Below are positions 46,362-56,392 of a DNA stretch of 64,000 nt, one piece after another (the stretch's first letter is position 1; each line of letters opens with the position of its first letter). The stretch spans positions 186,001 through 250,000 of the forward strand of contig NZ_JAERVL010000006.1 in assembly GCF_016745835.1 (NCBI RefSeq). The letters are read 5' to 3'. Made by a program: the position numbers and the translations under genes. The notes under the pieces are model-generated. The model was not told the origin of the DNA and did no database searches. It saw nothing but the letters and a program-made list of their open reading frames with translations. The stretch is from Caldalkalibacillus salinus. Its GTDB lineage: Bacteria; Bacillota; Bacilli; Caldalkalibacillales; JCM-10596.

Positions 46362-49187
46362 CTACTGTATCCGTAGGACGAGTGTGGCAAACTCTGCACG
46401 CGTCATCGGTTTATTCGGCCTAAACGTGCCGTCTTCATACCCGTTCATGTACCCTGCTTGCGATGAACGTATAATCCCTTGGTAAGCCCAGTGTTCGGGT
46501 GTCACATCAGGATAAACGACTCGCCGTACATGGCGGTGAGCATCTTCCATGCGATCAAGTATGACAGCCACTTCCGCTCGTGTGATACTGTTTGAAGGGC
46601 GGAACGTGTCATCCTCGTACCCTCCTAAGACACCTGCGCCAGACACGCGCTGAATGGATGAATAAGCCCAATGGTTACGGCTCACATCTCGGTAGGCGAT
46701 CGTTTGACCCGGATCAGAATATTGCTTTAAGGACTGCAAAACAGTCGTGACTGCAGCCCGTGTCATAGGTGCATCAGGCTCAAATAGATAGTCTCCAGTC
46801 CCACCGAATAATCCACTCTCCGTCACTTCGATTATATTGTCTTGTGCCCAGTGCCCTCTAATATCACGATAACCTGACACTAATGTCTGTTGTGTCGCTT
46901 GTAAACGATAGGATTGGAATGGGAAAGGCTCGCGGGCGTTAATGACCACATAATACGTTCCAGGTGCTAATTTGTCGCCAAACCTTATTTCACTCGTTGC
47001 CCCACTTTGGGTTTTGCGTGTGATCAAGTTCTGGTCTTGGTCATATAGTCTTATTTGTAAATCCACGTTGGCTGGTAATTGATACGCTCTGAGCTCAACG
47101 TACCGCTCTCTAGAGACTTGTAGTCGAAACCAGTCGACGTCATTTTGATCATCGATGTTGGCTTGTACAATTTGCATAAATTGTAATCTCTTTGCTTCTT
47201 CTGCACTGTTGTTCGGTTCATACTGATCAATAAAGTAAGGTTTGTAAGACACTCGCACGTAATATTCTCCATTGACCTTATGATCATAATAGTGGTTGAT
47301 TTTGAAGTAATAACGCCCTTCCTTAACAGTGGTATTCAAATGCTCCTCTTGTCCATTAGAGGCGTCACCATCATCAATGACTTGAACATCACCATTTGGA
47401 CTCTCGAGATATAACACAGGGTCTAACCGTAGTGTATCAACGGTAATCTGTATATCTAATTCGCCTTCCTTAGGGACATCGATATAGTACCAGTCTTCTA
47501 AATAATCTTCATGAAATGTACCGGTGATGACTTCTCCATCACCTGATACCTTTGTAGCTTGGTTTCTATCATTATTCGGTTGCTGTGCATCGGCATAGAT
47601 CGTAAACGTACTGGTTAGCTTGTACGATAACGAGGACGTGTCGGTTTCATTACTGTTATATTTCACCCGAATATAGGAAGTCCCCTGTGGAACGTTAAAC
47701 GTCACCGTTTGATCACGGTTCACCGTATGCGTAACAGAAGAAGATTGCCCACCTGCATAAAAGGAAATATCCACACCGGTTACTTTATTATGGGCAAGGT
47801 CCACCTCGAGCTCTAGCGTTCCTCTGTAAGGTGCATTAACCTCATACCAATCAACGTCACTTGATCCTTGTAACTGAGCAGAGACCATCGTTTCAATTGG
47901 AAACGGAGAGGCATTGCCCATCGTGTCATTGTCATTATGAATATCTGTCGTTGGATTTATTTGTAACGCTTTTTCTACGTTAATTCTTCCATGACCCGTC
48001 TGAGCGTCCCAGCCGGATTGATGCACATCATCACTCGTATAAATGATATGATTGCGAATTTCACTCGGGTTGAGTTGCGGGTACTGCTTCAAAACCAGTC
48101 CTGCTAGTCCAGCAACCTGGGCGGCGGACATCGATGTCCCTGAGCGCGTGCCATAACCACCACCAAGGTGAGTGGTGTAAACTGCGCCAGGAGCAACAAC
48201 ACTGACCTCAGGCCCACTATTGGAATAGGATGTGGGTTGGTCCTGACTATCAACCGCTCCAACAGCGATCACATTGGAGAATGCAGCAGGGTAGTTGACT
48301 CTCTCTCCTTCGTTCCCCGTGGCTGCCACTGTGACAACCCCTCTATTTTCAGCGTAGGCCACAGCGTCTTGTAATGTTTGGCTATAAACGTGGCCGCCTA
48401 AAGAAAGCAGAAGGACCGAGGCTCCCTGGTCAACGGCATCATATATCCCCTGGCTCACTAAGTACGGCGTTCCTTTTCCGTTCTTCTCTATGACTTTCAC
48501 GGGCATTATATTGGTGCGCCACATGACACCTGTCATACCCACTTCATTATTTCCCGTTGCAGCGAGCACACCCGTTATTTGCGTGCCGTGCCCGTTATCA
48601 TCTTGAGGGGGCTCTTCAGGGTTCACTAGGTTTATACCTGGTACAAGGTTGTCCTTCAGGTCAGGGTGATCTAGGTCCACACCGGTATCGAGTACAGCAA
48701 TCGTCATATCACGATTATCGGTGGCTGTTTGCCAGCCTTGTGGTGCTCTAATTTGCTGTAAGTATTGTTGTTTAGAAAAATCGGGGTCATTAGGGACCAC
48801 CGATTGTATCTTCATATCATAATTCGGTTCTATGTACTCGATATCAGTGTGATTGGACCACTCCTTATACCATTCTTCAACATCGACCTCTGTACTAAGC
48901 CTTATGAGTGCAATGCCACGCTCATGATCTTCTTGTAGGATCGTAAATGTGCCCGTTGCAATTGGAAGTGTGGTTCCTTCCTTCCATTTTACAATCCATT
49001 CGTCGTTATCCTCTTCAACCTCTGGCATCATCGTCCCTGTTACATCGTCAACCATCGCGTGTTGCGCTGTAGCAAAATCCCAGTTAAGAAAGGTGACGAG
49101 GACAACAGCTAAAGCGAGAAAGACAATGAGCGACCGCGCCATTGCAGACGGCTTTTTCTTATTGGGTTCTAACGTTGATCCTAGCAT
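46362..49187 (-). CDS. SLH-anchored subtilisin-like serine protease (S8)
   Basis: A 941-residue cell-surface protease. An N-terminal hydrophobic segment (about 16-36) acts as signal or anchor, followed by an inhibitor-like propeptide. The catalytic triad is in AVLDTGVDLDHPDL, NGHGTQITGVLA and GTSMSAAQVAGLAG. Three PPC-like beta domains follow (each with DVDWYxxxx or DWYYIDV). The C-terminus has three SLH repeats (GHWAQDNI, NHWAYSSI, EHWAYQGI), which bind pyruvylated cell-wall polymer. The start ATG 49187 is chosen for the GAGGGGAAGAATA in front; the longer frame to 49226 has none. Confidence 0.93.
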   Translation of the reverse strand: MLGSTLEPNKKKPSAMARSLIVFLALAVVLVTFLNWDFATAQHAMVDDVTGTMMPEVEEDNDEWIVKWKEGTTLPIATGTFTILQEDHERGIALIRLSTEVDVEEWYKEWSNHTDIEYIEPNYDMKIQSVVPNDPDFSKQQYLQQIRAPQGWQTATDNRDMTIAVLDTGVDLDHPDLKDNLVPGINLVNPEEPPQDDNGHGTQITGVLAATGNNEVGMTGVMWRTNIMPVKVIEKNGKGTPYLVSQGIYDAVDQGASVLLLSLGGHVYSQTLQDAVAYAENRGVVTVAATGNEGERVNYPAAFSNVIAVGAVDSQDQPTSYSNSGPEVSVVAPGAVYTTHLGGGYGTRSGTSMSAAQVAGLAGLVLKQYPQLNPSEIRNHIIYTSDDVHQSGWDAQTGHGRINVEKALQINPTTDIHNDNDTMGNASPFPIETMVSAQLQGSSDVDWYEVNAPYRGTLELEVDLAHNKVTGVDISFYAGGQSSSVTHTVNRDQTVTFNVPQGTSYIRVKYNSNETDTSSLSYKLTSTFTIYADAQQPNNDRNQATKVSGDGEVITGTFHEDYLEDWYYIDVPKEGELDIQITVDTLRLDPVLYLESPNGDVQVIDDGDASNGQEEHLNTTVKEGRYYFKINHYYDHKVNGEYYVRVSYKPYFIDQYEPNNSAEEAKRLQFMQIVQANIDDQNDVDWFRLQVSRERYVELRAYQLPANVDLQIRLYDQDQNLITRKTQSGATSEIRFGDKLAPGTYYVVINAREPFPFQSYRLQATQQTLVSGYRDIRGHWAQDNIIEVTESGLFGGTGDYLFEPDAPMTRAAVTTVLQSLKQYSDPGQTIAYRDVSRNHWAYSSIQRVSGAGVLGGYEDDTFRPSNSITRAEVAVILDRMEDAHRHVRRVVYPDVTPEHWAYQGIIRSSQAGYMNGYEDGTFRPNKPMTRAEFATLVLRIQ

Positions 49188-49322
49188 TATTCTTCCCCTC
49201 TCCCTGTTGCCACGTATCCCTATCAAGTAAGATACACGTATCTCTAAAACTACACTTATTCTATCATTTATACCCTTTATTTTCTATCTTTTTCTACTAT
49301 ATTCTATTATATTCAACACTCA

Positions 49323-50783
49323 TCATGACTGATCAGCAATGACCGTCACCTGGTCCTCTTCGCTAATGTTAAGCGGTAGGATTCCCTCTAAGGCGTCTAA
49401 TGACAAATATGACGTATCGTGTGCAATCAACACAGCCTCATGCTGCTTCGGAATGAGGTAGTCCTGTTCCTCTACCTCGAAGACGATGCTTTGTGTCGCA
49501 TTGTCCCAGCCAAAGTCATACCCAAACCATTGGGCCAAGGCGCGCACTTGGATATACTGTTCACCATTCGATTGAATTAATATATCTTCCTGAAGCGCTT
49601 CTTCTACGCCATTCCAGTGAACGGAACCTTCAGAGGTGACTTGAATCTCGTTTTTCCCTACTAAATATCCATACGCTTTTGGTAACTGAAAGTTGTGGTT
49701 TTCTACAGCAATATCAGGTGTAATCCCTCGCTGATGCACTGGGTTCCGATCCGGGGTGTAATATTCTTCAACGGAGATTTTAAGTGCACCACTTGTTTCG
49801 AGTGGTATGAGCGTTTGGACGGTTCCTTTCCCGTATGTCTGAGTCCCCATGACGGTTCCAACCTCATGATCTTGTACGAAACCCGTGAAAATCTCAGATG
49901 CACTCGCTGATAACCCGTTCACGAGTACGACAAGTGGGAGGTCAAACGCTTGTCCTTCTGAAATTTCGTAGGCTATCTGCTCATCGGAACGATCTCTCAC
50001 ATGCATCACCACCCCTTGTTCTTTGAATAACTCGGCCAATTCTAAGGCAGCATTTAGATATCCTCCGGGGTTGTCACGTAAATCTAAAATCACATGCTGT
50101 GCGCCTTCTGCTTGAAGTTTTTGTAAGTGTTCCTCTACGAGTGGCACGACCTCACTACCGAAGCTATGTAGCCTTATCACACCCACACTGTCATCTAACC
50201 ACTCACTCTCCACAAGGGGAAGGCTGATCTCTTCTCGTGTGATGCTGTATGTATGTGATGTGGTCTCACTGTTTTGCTCACGCTGTACTGTCACTTGAAC
50301 AGCCGTTCCTTCTTCTCCTGTCAAGTGGCTCGAAGCTTCTTCTAGTTCTGTAAAATGAACTTCCTGTCCATTGATGTGCGTCACAATATCGTTCGCTTCC
50401 ACACCTGCTCTCTCTGCAGGTCCTTCTGGAATGACATCATTAATCTGAAGCTCACCGTCTTCCGTTAGCTGTATCATCACCCCGATGCCAACAAAGCTTC
50501 CTTCCAATGATTGATAGAATTGTTCTAGTTCTTCATCAGTAAAGAATTCAGTATGGGGGTCTTCAAGACTTAGTATCATGCCGTATATCGCCCAGTCCAT
50601 CAGCTGATCCGAGTCAGGGGCGTCAATATGATACTCACTCAAATACCAGAAAACCTCCTCGAATTGGTCAAAGCGTTCTAACTCGTCCTCGCTGTATTCA
50701 GCCAGGGCAGGACTTACAGGGGCAAACAGTAAAGCCAGAAAAATACTCCACACGATCCACTTTTGTACTCTTAAACTATGCAT
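49323..50783 (-). CDS. S41 C-terminal processing peptidase with PDZ and amine-oxidase-like C-terminal domain
   Basis: A 486-residue exported CtpA-type protease. A signal peptide (residues 1-28, ending ALA) precedes a helical N-domain, a PDZ domain (about 90-180, VGIGVMIQLTEDG and GVEANDIVTHING) and the S41 core with catalytic serine in NGLSASASEIF and lysine in TYGKGTVQTLIP. The last 110 residues resemble the copper-amine-oxidase-N stalk (YIQVRALAQWFGYDFGWD). ATG 50783 has AGAGAGG eight bases upstream. It is followed by the subtilase gene after about 135 bp. Confidence 0.93.
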   Translation of the reverse strand: MHSLRVQKWIVWSIFLALLFAPVSPALAEYSEDELERFDQFEEVFWYLSEYHIDAPDSDQLMDWAIYGMILSLEDPHTEFFTDEELEQFYQSLEGSFVGIGVMIQLTEDGELQINDVIPEGPAERAGVEANDIVTHINGQEVHFTELEEASSHLTGEEGTAVQVTVQREQNSETTSHTYSITREEISLPLVESEWLDDSVGVIRLHSFGSEVVPLVEEHLQKLQAEGAQHVILDLRDNPGGYLNAALELAELFKEQGVVMHVRDRSDEQIAYEISEGQAFDLPLVVLVNGLSASASEIFTGFVQDHEVGTVMGTQTYGKGTVQTLIPLETSGALKISVEEYYTPDRNPVHQRGITPDIAVENHNFQLPKAYGYLVGKNEIQVTSEGSVHWNGVEEALQEDILIQSNGEQYIQVRALAQWFGYDFGWDNATQSIVFEVEEQDYLIPKQHEAVLIAHDTSYLSLDALEGILPLNISEEDQVTVIADQS

Positions 50784-51317
50784 CCTAACATCCTCTCTGT
50801 ATGTCATACTACTCAAAATAAATATTTCGACGGATGTGACCGGATTCCTTGTTAAGAATCGACTCTCTGGAAAGTGTCCTGCACGCCGTCCTTATTTTGG
50901 ATACTAGAACCTGTTTTGATTGATATATTGTGCTTGTGATCCCCTTCTATGAATCTACTGTTCTAGTGTTCTAGTCTTTTATTTAAAATTGTTTACCTTT
51001 CATCCCCATAATTTAAATCTCTGACTCGAAAAGTATATATAACTTGGAAACCTACTTCTCTTACGGTCACATTGTCTATTCGAACTGTCACCGAATGTAC
51101 GTAAGAGGAAAGATCCTAGTTAAGCTCTTGCTCGATATTGCCTGGAACGCAGGAGATCTAGCGTTGACCCTCTGCCTTTATCCAATTGATCTCTTGCTTC
51201 CAACCTTTTTCTTTTTTTTTAACGTCTAATTACTTCCCTCTAATCTATTTCACTGCTGATTTATTTCTCCTCTTATTAATGGCCATTTCTAGATTTACTT
51301 CTGTATCTCTCCTATAC
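50784..51317. other. Intergenic stretch between the S41 protease and histidine kinase genes
   Basis: About 530 bp of AT-rich sequence. Short frames in it have no ribosome-binding site or recognisable product. It should contain the S41 promoter on the minus strand. I see no strong hairpin with a U-tract. Confidence 0.5.
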
Positions 51318-53054
51318 TTAACTCAGTTTATAGCCAATGTCATCTATTTCCTCAGGATTAATCGGTAATGTGATCCTCACTTCTGTTCCTTGGCTGACCT
51401 TACTTTCGATCTCTATATGCCCGCGGTGAGAGCGGATAATTTTATGGCTAATCATAAGACCTAAGCCTGTCCCTTTTTCCTTCGTCGTATAGAATGGTTC
51501 ACCTAACTTGGGAATGCGTTCGTCGGGGATACCACACCCTTGGTCGATAACGCTTATCCTAATATATTGCTCGTCAGTCACGTCGACTTTAATGAGAATT
51601 TTGCCCCCACCGTCCATCGATTCCAATGAGTTTTTTAATATATTGATCAAAACTTGCTTCAGTTGATTTTCTTCACACATAATCTCAGGTACTTTGCTAC
51701 TATAAATGGTCACGATCTCTACATTATGTAAAATAGCTTGGGTATCAATCAGTGTCATGACGTCAGAAATAAGCTTTTGGACGTCCCTTTTTTGGAACGT
51801 TAAAACCTGCGGCTTAGCTAGGAACATAAATTCGTTCACAATCGTATTAATGCGATTAAGCTCAGAAAGAATGATATCGATATACCGTTTCTTGATGGTT
51901 TGTTCCGTTTCAATCAGTTGGACAAACCCTTTTAATGACGTTAACGGATTCCGAATTTCATGCGCCACACCAGCCGCCAATTGGCCTACGACGGAGAGCA
52001 TGTCCGATTTCCTTAATAGTTCCTCCGCTTTCTTACGTTCAGAGATGTCACGGATAATCCCTGAGAAGGCCACAATCTTACCCTTTTTATTCCTGACGGG
52101 CGCAAAGCTCATACTGACATGAAAATGTGTCCCATCCTTTTTCATGCGAATCGTCTCATATCCGCTCACGGGTTCACCCGCTCTCATTTTTCTGCCAAGC
52201 TGCGCGGCTTCATCCATATACTCATCGGGGATCGTGGCGATGGTTCTCTTCTGTAAAATCTCATCCCTGTCCCACCCATACATCTTCTCAAAGGCACGGT
52301 TAACCTTAATAAAGTAGCCATTAAGGTCATAGATGACAATCGCATCCGTTGTATTATTGAAGAAGGACTCCATCTGTTCTTTTGTCATGCGTAGTTCTTC
52401 CTCTACGCGCTTTCTTTCCGTTATATCTTTGCCAATGATTAATAAACCGATATTATTCGGCTCATACTCGATGGGTACCTTCGTCACTTCATAGACACAA
52501 TCGGACTGATCGGGCAGCGTAAAAGTCTCCTCAAAGGTTTGTTGCTTTCCCGTCTCTATCGTATGCTGATCCGAACGACTACACTGTTCTACTATAGATT
52601 TATATAAAGGGCTCAGCTCTGCCATCTCACTGTTACTCTTACCGGTGAAGTCTGGGTCCTTGAATTTAAATAACTTAAGCATCGCTTTATTCGCTTCAAT
52701 CCAGTGCCCGTTCTGGTCGCGTAGTGAGACAAAGTCAGGCATCGTATCGATTAAGGCTCTCAGTCTCTTTTCGCTTTCTCTCAATTTGCGATCTGTGCTT
52801 TGCTTTTCCTCAAAGGAAAGTTTTAAGAGATGGTACATAATAATAGAAGTCACCAATATGAGGACGAAGCCCTGTATCATTCGTTTGGAGGTGGGGTCAT
52901 ATGCGCTTAGGATAGGGTGGGAAAACACATACTCGGAGACGAACAGAAGTGTTAACGCGATTAATATATATTTAATGGTAATTTGTAATGGTAGATTGTC
53001 CTTCCACTCAGACAGCCGAATCTTGTTACTCAAGGCTTCAACTTCCCTTCTCAT
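51318..53054 (-). CDS. Membrane-attached PAS-PAS histidine kinase, sporulation-kinase-like
   Basis: A 578-residue kinase. Two transmembrane helices (about 27-45 and 60-77) lead to two PAS/PAC domains (about 90-215 and 220-340, the latter with GYETIRMKKDGTHFHV). The HisKA box is AAGVAHEIRNPLTSLKGFVQ and the ATPase domain has NILKNSLESMDGG, DQGCGIPDERIPKLGEPF and KGTGLGLMISHKII. This architecture resembles the Spo0F-phosphorylating kinases. It is an orphan with no response regulator nearby. ATG 53054 lacks a good ribosome-binding site; a TTG at 53033 after AAGGGAAG is an alternative. Confidence 0.88.
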   Translation of the reverse strand: MRREVEALSNKIRLSEWKDNLPLQITIKYILIALTLLFVSEYVFSHPILSAYDPTSKRMIQGFVLILVTSIIMYHLLKLSFEEKQSTDRKLRESEKRLRALIDTMPDFVSLRDQNGHWIEANKAMLKLFKFKDPDFTGKSNSEMAELSPLYKSIVEQCSRSDQHTIETGKQQTFEETFTLPDQSDCVYEVTKVPIEYEPNNIGLLIIGKDITERKRVEEELRMTKEQMESFFNNTTDAIVIYDLNGYFIKVNRAFEKMYGWDRDEILQKRTIATIPDEYMDEAAQLGRKMRAGEPVSGYETIRMKKDGTHFHVSMSFAPVRNKKGKIVAFSGIIRDISERKKAEELLRKSDMLSVVGQLAAGVAHEIRNPLTSLKGFVQLIETEQTIKKRYIDIILSELNRINTIVNEFMFLAKPQVLTFQKRDVQKLISDVMTLIDTQAILHNVEIVTIYSSKVPEIMCEENQLKQVLINILKNSLESMDGGGKILIKVDVTDEQYIRISVIDQGCGIPDERIPKLGEPFYTTKEKGTGLGLMISHKIIRSHRGHIEIESKVSQGTEVRITLPINPEEIDDIGYKLS

Positions 53055-53295
53055 ACTATTCAGAATATTTGAGTCTATACTCGAAATTGTACCATAACAC
53101 AGCTGATATAAGAAGAGTACGAAAGGAGTAATTTGTTAGAGTTTGTCGTGGTTTGCGCCTTAATCGACAAGGTTTAAAAGGGCCATAAAGCTCCTAGAAT
53201 ATAGGATAAGGATGATATAAAATGGTTTCGATGCATAGATTTGTAAGACAAGACCATACATAGTCAATGTCAAGTACGGTTGATCAGGAGGCGTT

Positions 53296-54219
53296 ATGAA
53301 GAAAAAGAATCGTTTGGCCATTATCCTCATTCTCATCACGAGTATGATGATCATCGGTGTGACCAGTGCATGGTATATTCATGAATTGAAAACAGACTTT
53401 GATCACGCGGCAGAACATATGTATGAACCACTAAGCAGGGACCTGGACCCCACTGTAAAAGAAAAGGCACCCAGCGAAGAAAACACCCTAAAGCCCATTT
53501 CTGTCCTCCTTCTCGGTGTAGACCAGAGACCTGGTGAACAGGGGCGTTCAGATACCTTGGTTGTGGCCACCCTTAATCCGGAGGAAAAGAACACGTACCT
53601 GTTAAGCATTCCCCGTGATACATTAACGGAAATTGAAGGCTTGGAAAGATCAGATAAAATTAATCATGCGTATGCCTACGGAGGCGTGGACATGACCTTG
53701 GATACGGTGGAACGCTACCTAGACATCCCTATAGACTACTATTCTCTCGTTAATATGGAAGGGTTCATGAATGTCGTGGACGTGTTTGGGGGCGTTGAAA
53801 TTGAGGTCAACCAACGCTTTGACTATGGAGCGTTCTCATTCAGCCCCGGTCAAACGGTGATGGATGGCGAGGAAGCTCTGGCTTACACACGGATGCGCAA
53901 GGACGATCCTGATGGCGACATAGGACGAACGAGGCGGCAGCAACAAGTGCTTAGGGCCTTGATTGACCGAGGGACATCTCTGCAAACGTTATGGAACCTA
54001 GATGATGTGTTTGCAGAGGTGGCCCAGCATGTGCGTACGAATGTGCCGCCTGAGGAACTATATGGTCTGCAGCAAGAGTATATGGCGGCGACAAGACAGG
54101 TTGAAACGCTTCGTTTGGAGGGAGAGAGTAAGCGTATAGACGGTATCTTCTATTATATTGTGCCGGAGGAGGAGCGGTTGAGGGTGAGCGAGGCGTTGAG
54201 GTCGCAATTGGGGCGGTAG
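53296..54219 (+). CDS. LytR-CpsA-Psr (LCP) family cell-wall glycopolymer ligase
   Basis: A 307-residue membrane-anchored enzyme that attaches teichoic acid or other undecaprenyl-linked polymers to peptidoglycan. One N-terminal helix (residues 7-27) is followed by the LCP domain with LLLGVDQRPGEQGRSDTLVVA-like phosphate-binding residues, SIPRDT, and AYTRMRKDDPDGDIGRTRRQ. ATG 53296 has GGAGGCGTT upstream. In B. subtilis an LCP gene is next to yvyE and degS; here these are dispersed. The non-coding hairpin array begins at its stop codon. Confidence 0.94.
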   Translation: MKKKNRLAIILILITSMMIIGVTSAWYIHELKTDFDHAAEHMYEPLSRDLDPTVKEKAPSEENTLKPISVLLLGVDQRPGEQGRSDTLVVATLNPEEKNTYLLSIPRDTLTEIEGLERSDKINHAYAYGGVDMTLDTVERYLDIPIDYYSLVNMEGFMNVVDVFGGVEIEVNQRFDYGAFSFSPGQTVMDGEEALAYTRMRKDDPDGDIGRTRRQQQVLRALIDRGTSLQTLWNLDDVFAEVAQHVRTNVPPEELYGLQQEYMAATRQVETLRLEGESKRIDGIFYYIVPEEERLRVSEALRSQLGR

Positions 54220-54220
54220 C

Positions 54221-56028
54221 TCGAGCTTGCTCAAAGGGACAACCCTATGCTGCTTGAGGCTCGATGGTGGTAACCCTTCTCCGTTTTGGCTCGATGGTGG
54301 TAACCCTCCTCCGTAACTCGAGCTTCGCTCAAAGGTTACTTCGGAGGGACACCACCATATCCACCATGCTCCGATCAACACAAGCCTACTACTGGCTCAG
54401 GGTTTCTCCTTGTGATGATGCCCCTCTTTCGCCACTCGGGCTCGCTCAAAGGTGGCTTAAGAGGAACAAAACCGTGTGCTCCTAGTGACTTTTGGCTCAT
54501 GGTGGCAACCCTCCTCCGTAACTCGAGCTACGCTCAAAGGTTACTTCGGAGGGACACCACCATATCCACCATGCTCCGATCAACACAAGCCTACTACTGG
54601 CTCTGGGTTTCTCCTTGTGATGATGCCCCTCTTTCGCCACTCGGGCTCGCTCAAAGGTGGCTTAAGAGGAACAAAACCGTGTGCTCCTCGTGACTTTTGG
54701 CTCATGGTGGCAACCCTCCTCCGTAACTCGAGCTTCGCTCAAAGGTTACTTCGGAGGGACACCACCATATGTTCCGATTCCAATACAAACGTACTACTGG
54801 CTCTGGGTTCCTCCTTGTGTTGATGACCCTCTTTCGCAACTCGAGCTGTGCTCAAAGGTGGCTTGCCGTATGCGCGCCTAGTGCGATTTTGGCTCCATGG
54901 TGGTAACCCTCCTCCGTAACTCGAGCTAGGCTCAAAGGTTACTTCGGAGGGACACCACCATATGATCCGATTCCAATACAAACGTACTACTGGCTCTGGG
55001 ATCCTCCTTGGGTTGATGACCCTCGGACGCAACTCGAGCTGTGCTCAAAGGTGGCTTGCCGTATGCGCGCCTAGTGCGATTTTGGCTCCATGGTGGTAAC
55101 CCTCCTCCGTAACTCGAGCTAGGCTCAAAGGTTACTTCGGAGGGACACCACCATATCCACCGTATGCTCAGATCAACACAAACCTACTACTGGCTCAGGG
55201 TTCCTCCTTGTGATGATGCCCCTCTTCCACCACTCAGGCTCGCTCAATGGTTGCTTTGGAGGGACTCCACCGTATGTGCCTAGTGCTCTTTTGGATCCAT
55301 GGTGGTAACCCTCCTCCGTAACTCGAGCTGCGCTCAAAGGTTACTTCGGAGGGACACCACCATATGACCAGAGCATCAAGACCAATACAAACTTACTACT
55401 GGCTGAGGGTTCCTCCTTGTGTTGATGCCCCTATTTCGCAACTCGGGCTCGCTCAGGTGGCTTAAGAGGGATAAAACCGTGTGCTCCTAGTGACTTTTGG
55501 CTCATGGTGGCAACCCTCCTCCGTAACTCGAGCTGCGCTCAAAGGTTACTTCGGAGGGACACCACCATATGACCAGAGCATCAATACCAATACAAACTTA
55601 CTACTGGCTGAGGGTTCCTCCTTGTGATGATGCCCCTATTTCGCAACTCGGGCTCGCTCAGGTGGCTTAAGAGGGACAAAACCGTGTGCTCCTAGTGACT
55701 TTTGGCTCATGGTGGCAACCCTCCTCCGTAACTCGAGCTGCGCTCATAGGTTACTCCGGAGGGACACCACCATATGCTCCTGTCAACACATCAGCTACTT
55801 TGGTATCGGTATCTCTCCTGAATGCTTTGTGATGCTGCCCCTCTTTCGCAACTCGAGCTACGCTCAAAGGTTGCTACAGAGGGACAACATCACATCGGCT
55901 AGGGTGTGTTCCCTGTCTTCCAGTCATCCTAGTGGTGATGGACAAGCCTTGTACGAGGGAGCAACTCACTCGCACAGTTGGTTGGTGTGTGTCAATTACC
56001 TTTTTGACGGCTCGGGTTGGGCTCAGTG
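54221..56028 (+). repeat. Tandem array of about 205-bp units containing large imperfect hairpins
   Basis: Eight copies of a 65-nt hairpin (type A) start at 54294, 54499, 54704, 54897, 55090, 55299, 55504 and 55709, i.e. at 193-209 bp spacing. Each has arms ATGGTGG/CCACCAT, CCCTCC/GGAGGG and GTAAC/GTTAC separated by 3x3 internal loops, then GAGC/GCTC around a variable 3-base loop. Between them lie type B hairpins such as 54423-54464 (CCTCTT/AAGAGG, GCCAC/GTGGC) and 55830-55892 (CCCTCT/AGAGGG, GCAAC/GTTGC, TGATG/CATCA). A half copy touches the LCP stop (54221-54239) and a decayed core overlaps the stop of the next gene (56011-56028). Spacings are not multiples of three, so the array is not one coding frame. 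Confidence 0.93.
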
Positions 56029-56391
56029 TTTTTGTAGTTTTGTGAGGTCGGCTTGGGCGGGGAGGGTGTGGTTGATGTTGTGGAACCAGACTGTGAGGTG
56101 GTCCCCGACTTGCAAGGTAGGCTTTGGTGGTTGTATGTTTTCACCGGCTGTTCGTATCCAGATGGCGTTGTGTTTTTTAATCAGCGCTTCTTGGGTTAGA
56201 GTCTGAAGTTCTCTGAGTGTCATCTTTTCTACGAGCATGAAGCGTGTAGGTTCTACGATGGCGACGGTACCTGTCATGACGTAGCTGGGTGGTTTTTGTT
56301 GTGTTTGTTCGTTGGTGCTATGGTAGATAAGGAGACCGCCAATGATGACGGTCAATATAGTGAAGGTTATTAAGGAAGCTTTTCTGTTCAT
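56023..56391 (-). CDS. Exported or membrane-anchored DUF3221-like protein
   Basis: A 122-residue protein with one N-terminal hydrophobic segment (residues 5-23) and a small beta-rich domain (MTGTVAIVEPTRFMLVE, VGDHLTVWFHNINHTLPAQADL) that resembles the DUF3221 family of Bacillus lipoprotein-like proteins. No lipobox cysteine is visible. It begins one base after the stop of the phospho-sugar mutase gene and is probably cotranslated. Its last codons lie within a decayed copy of the hairpin-array core, so the C-terminus may have been altered by the repeat. Confidence 0.65.
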   Translation of the reverse strand: MNRKASLITFTILTVIIGGLLIYHSTNEQTQQKPPSYVMTGTVAIVEPTRFMLVEKMTLRELQTLTQEALIKKHNAIWIRTAGENIQPPKPTLQVGDHLTVWFHNINHTLPAQADLTKLQKH

Positions 56392-56392
56392 A

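Noticed and set aside
54264-54881. Several open frames of 66-115 codons inside the hairpin array
   Set aside because: Unit lengths of 193-209 bp shift the frame from unit to unit, starts have no ribosome-binding site, and the sequence constraint is on pairing rather than codons.
54221-55913. CRISPR array
   Set aside because: Repeats are 65-nt hairpins in 205-bp units with conserved, not unique, intervening sequence; no cas genes are in the window.
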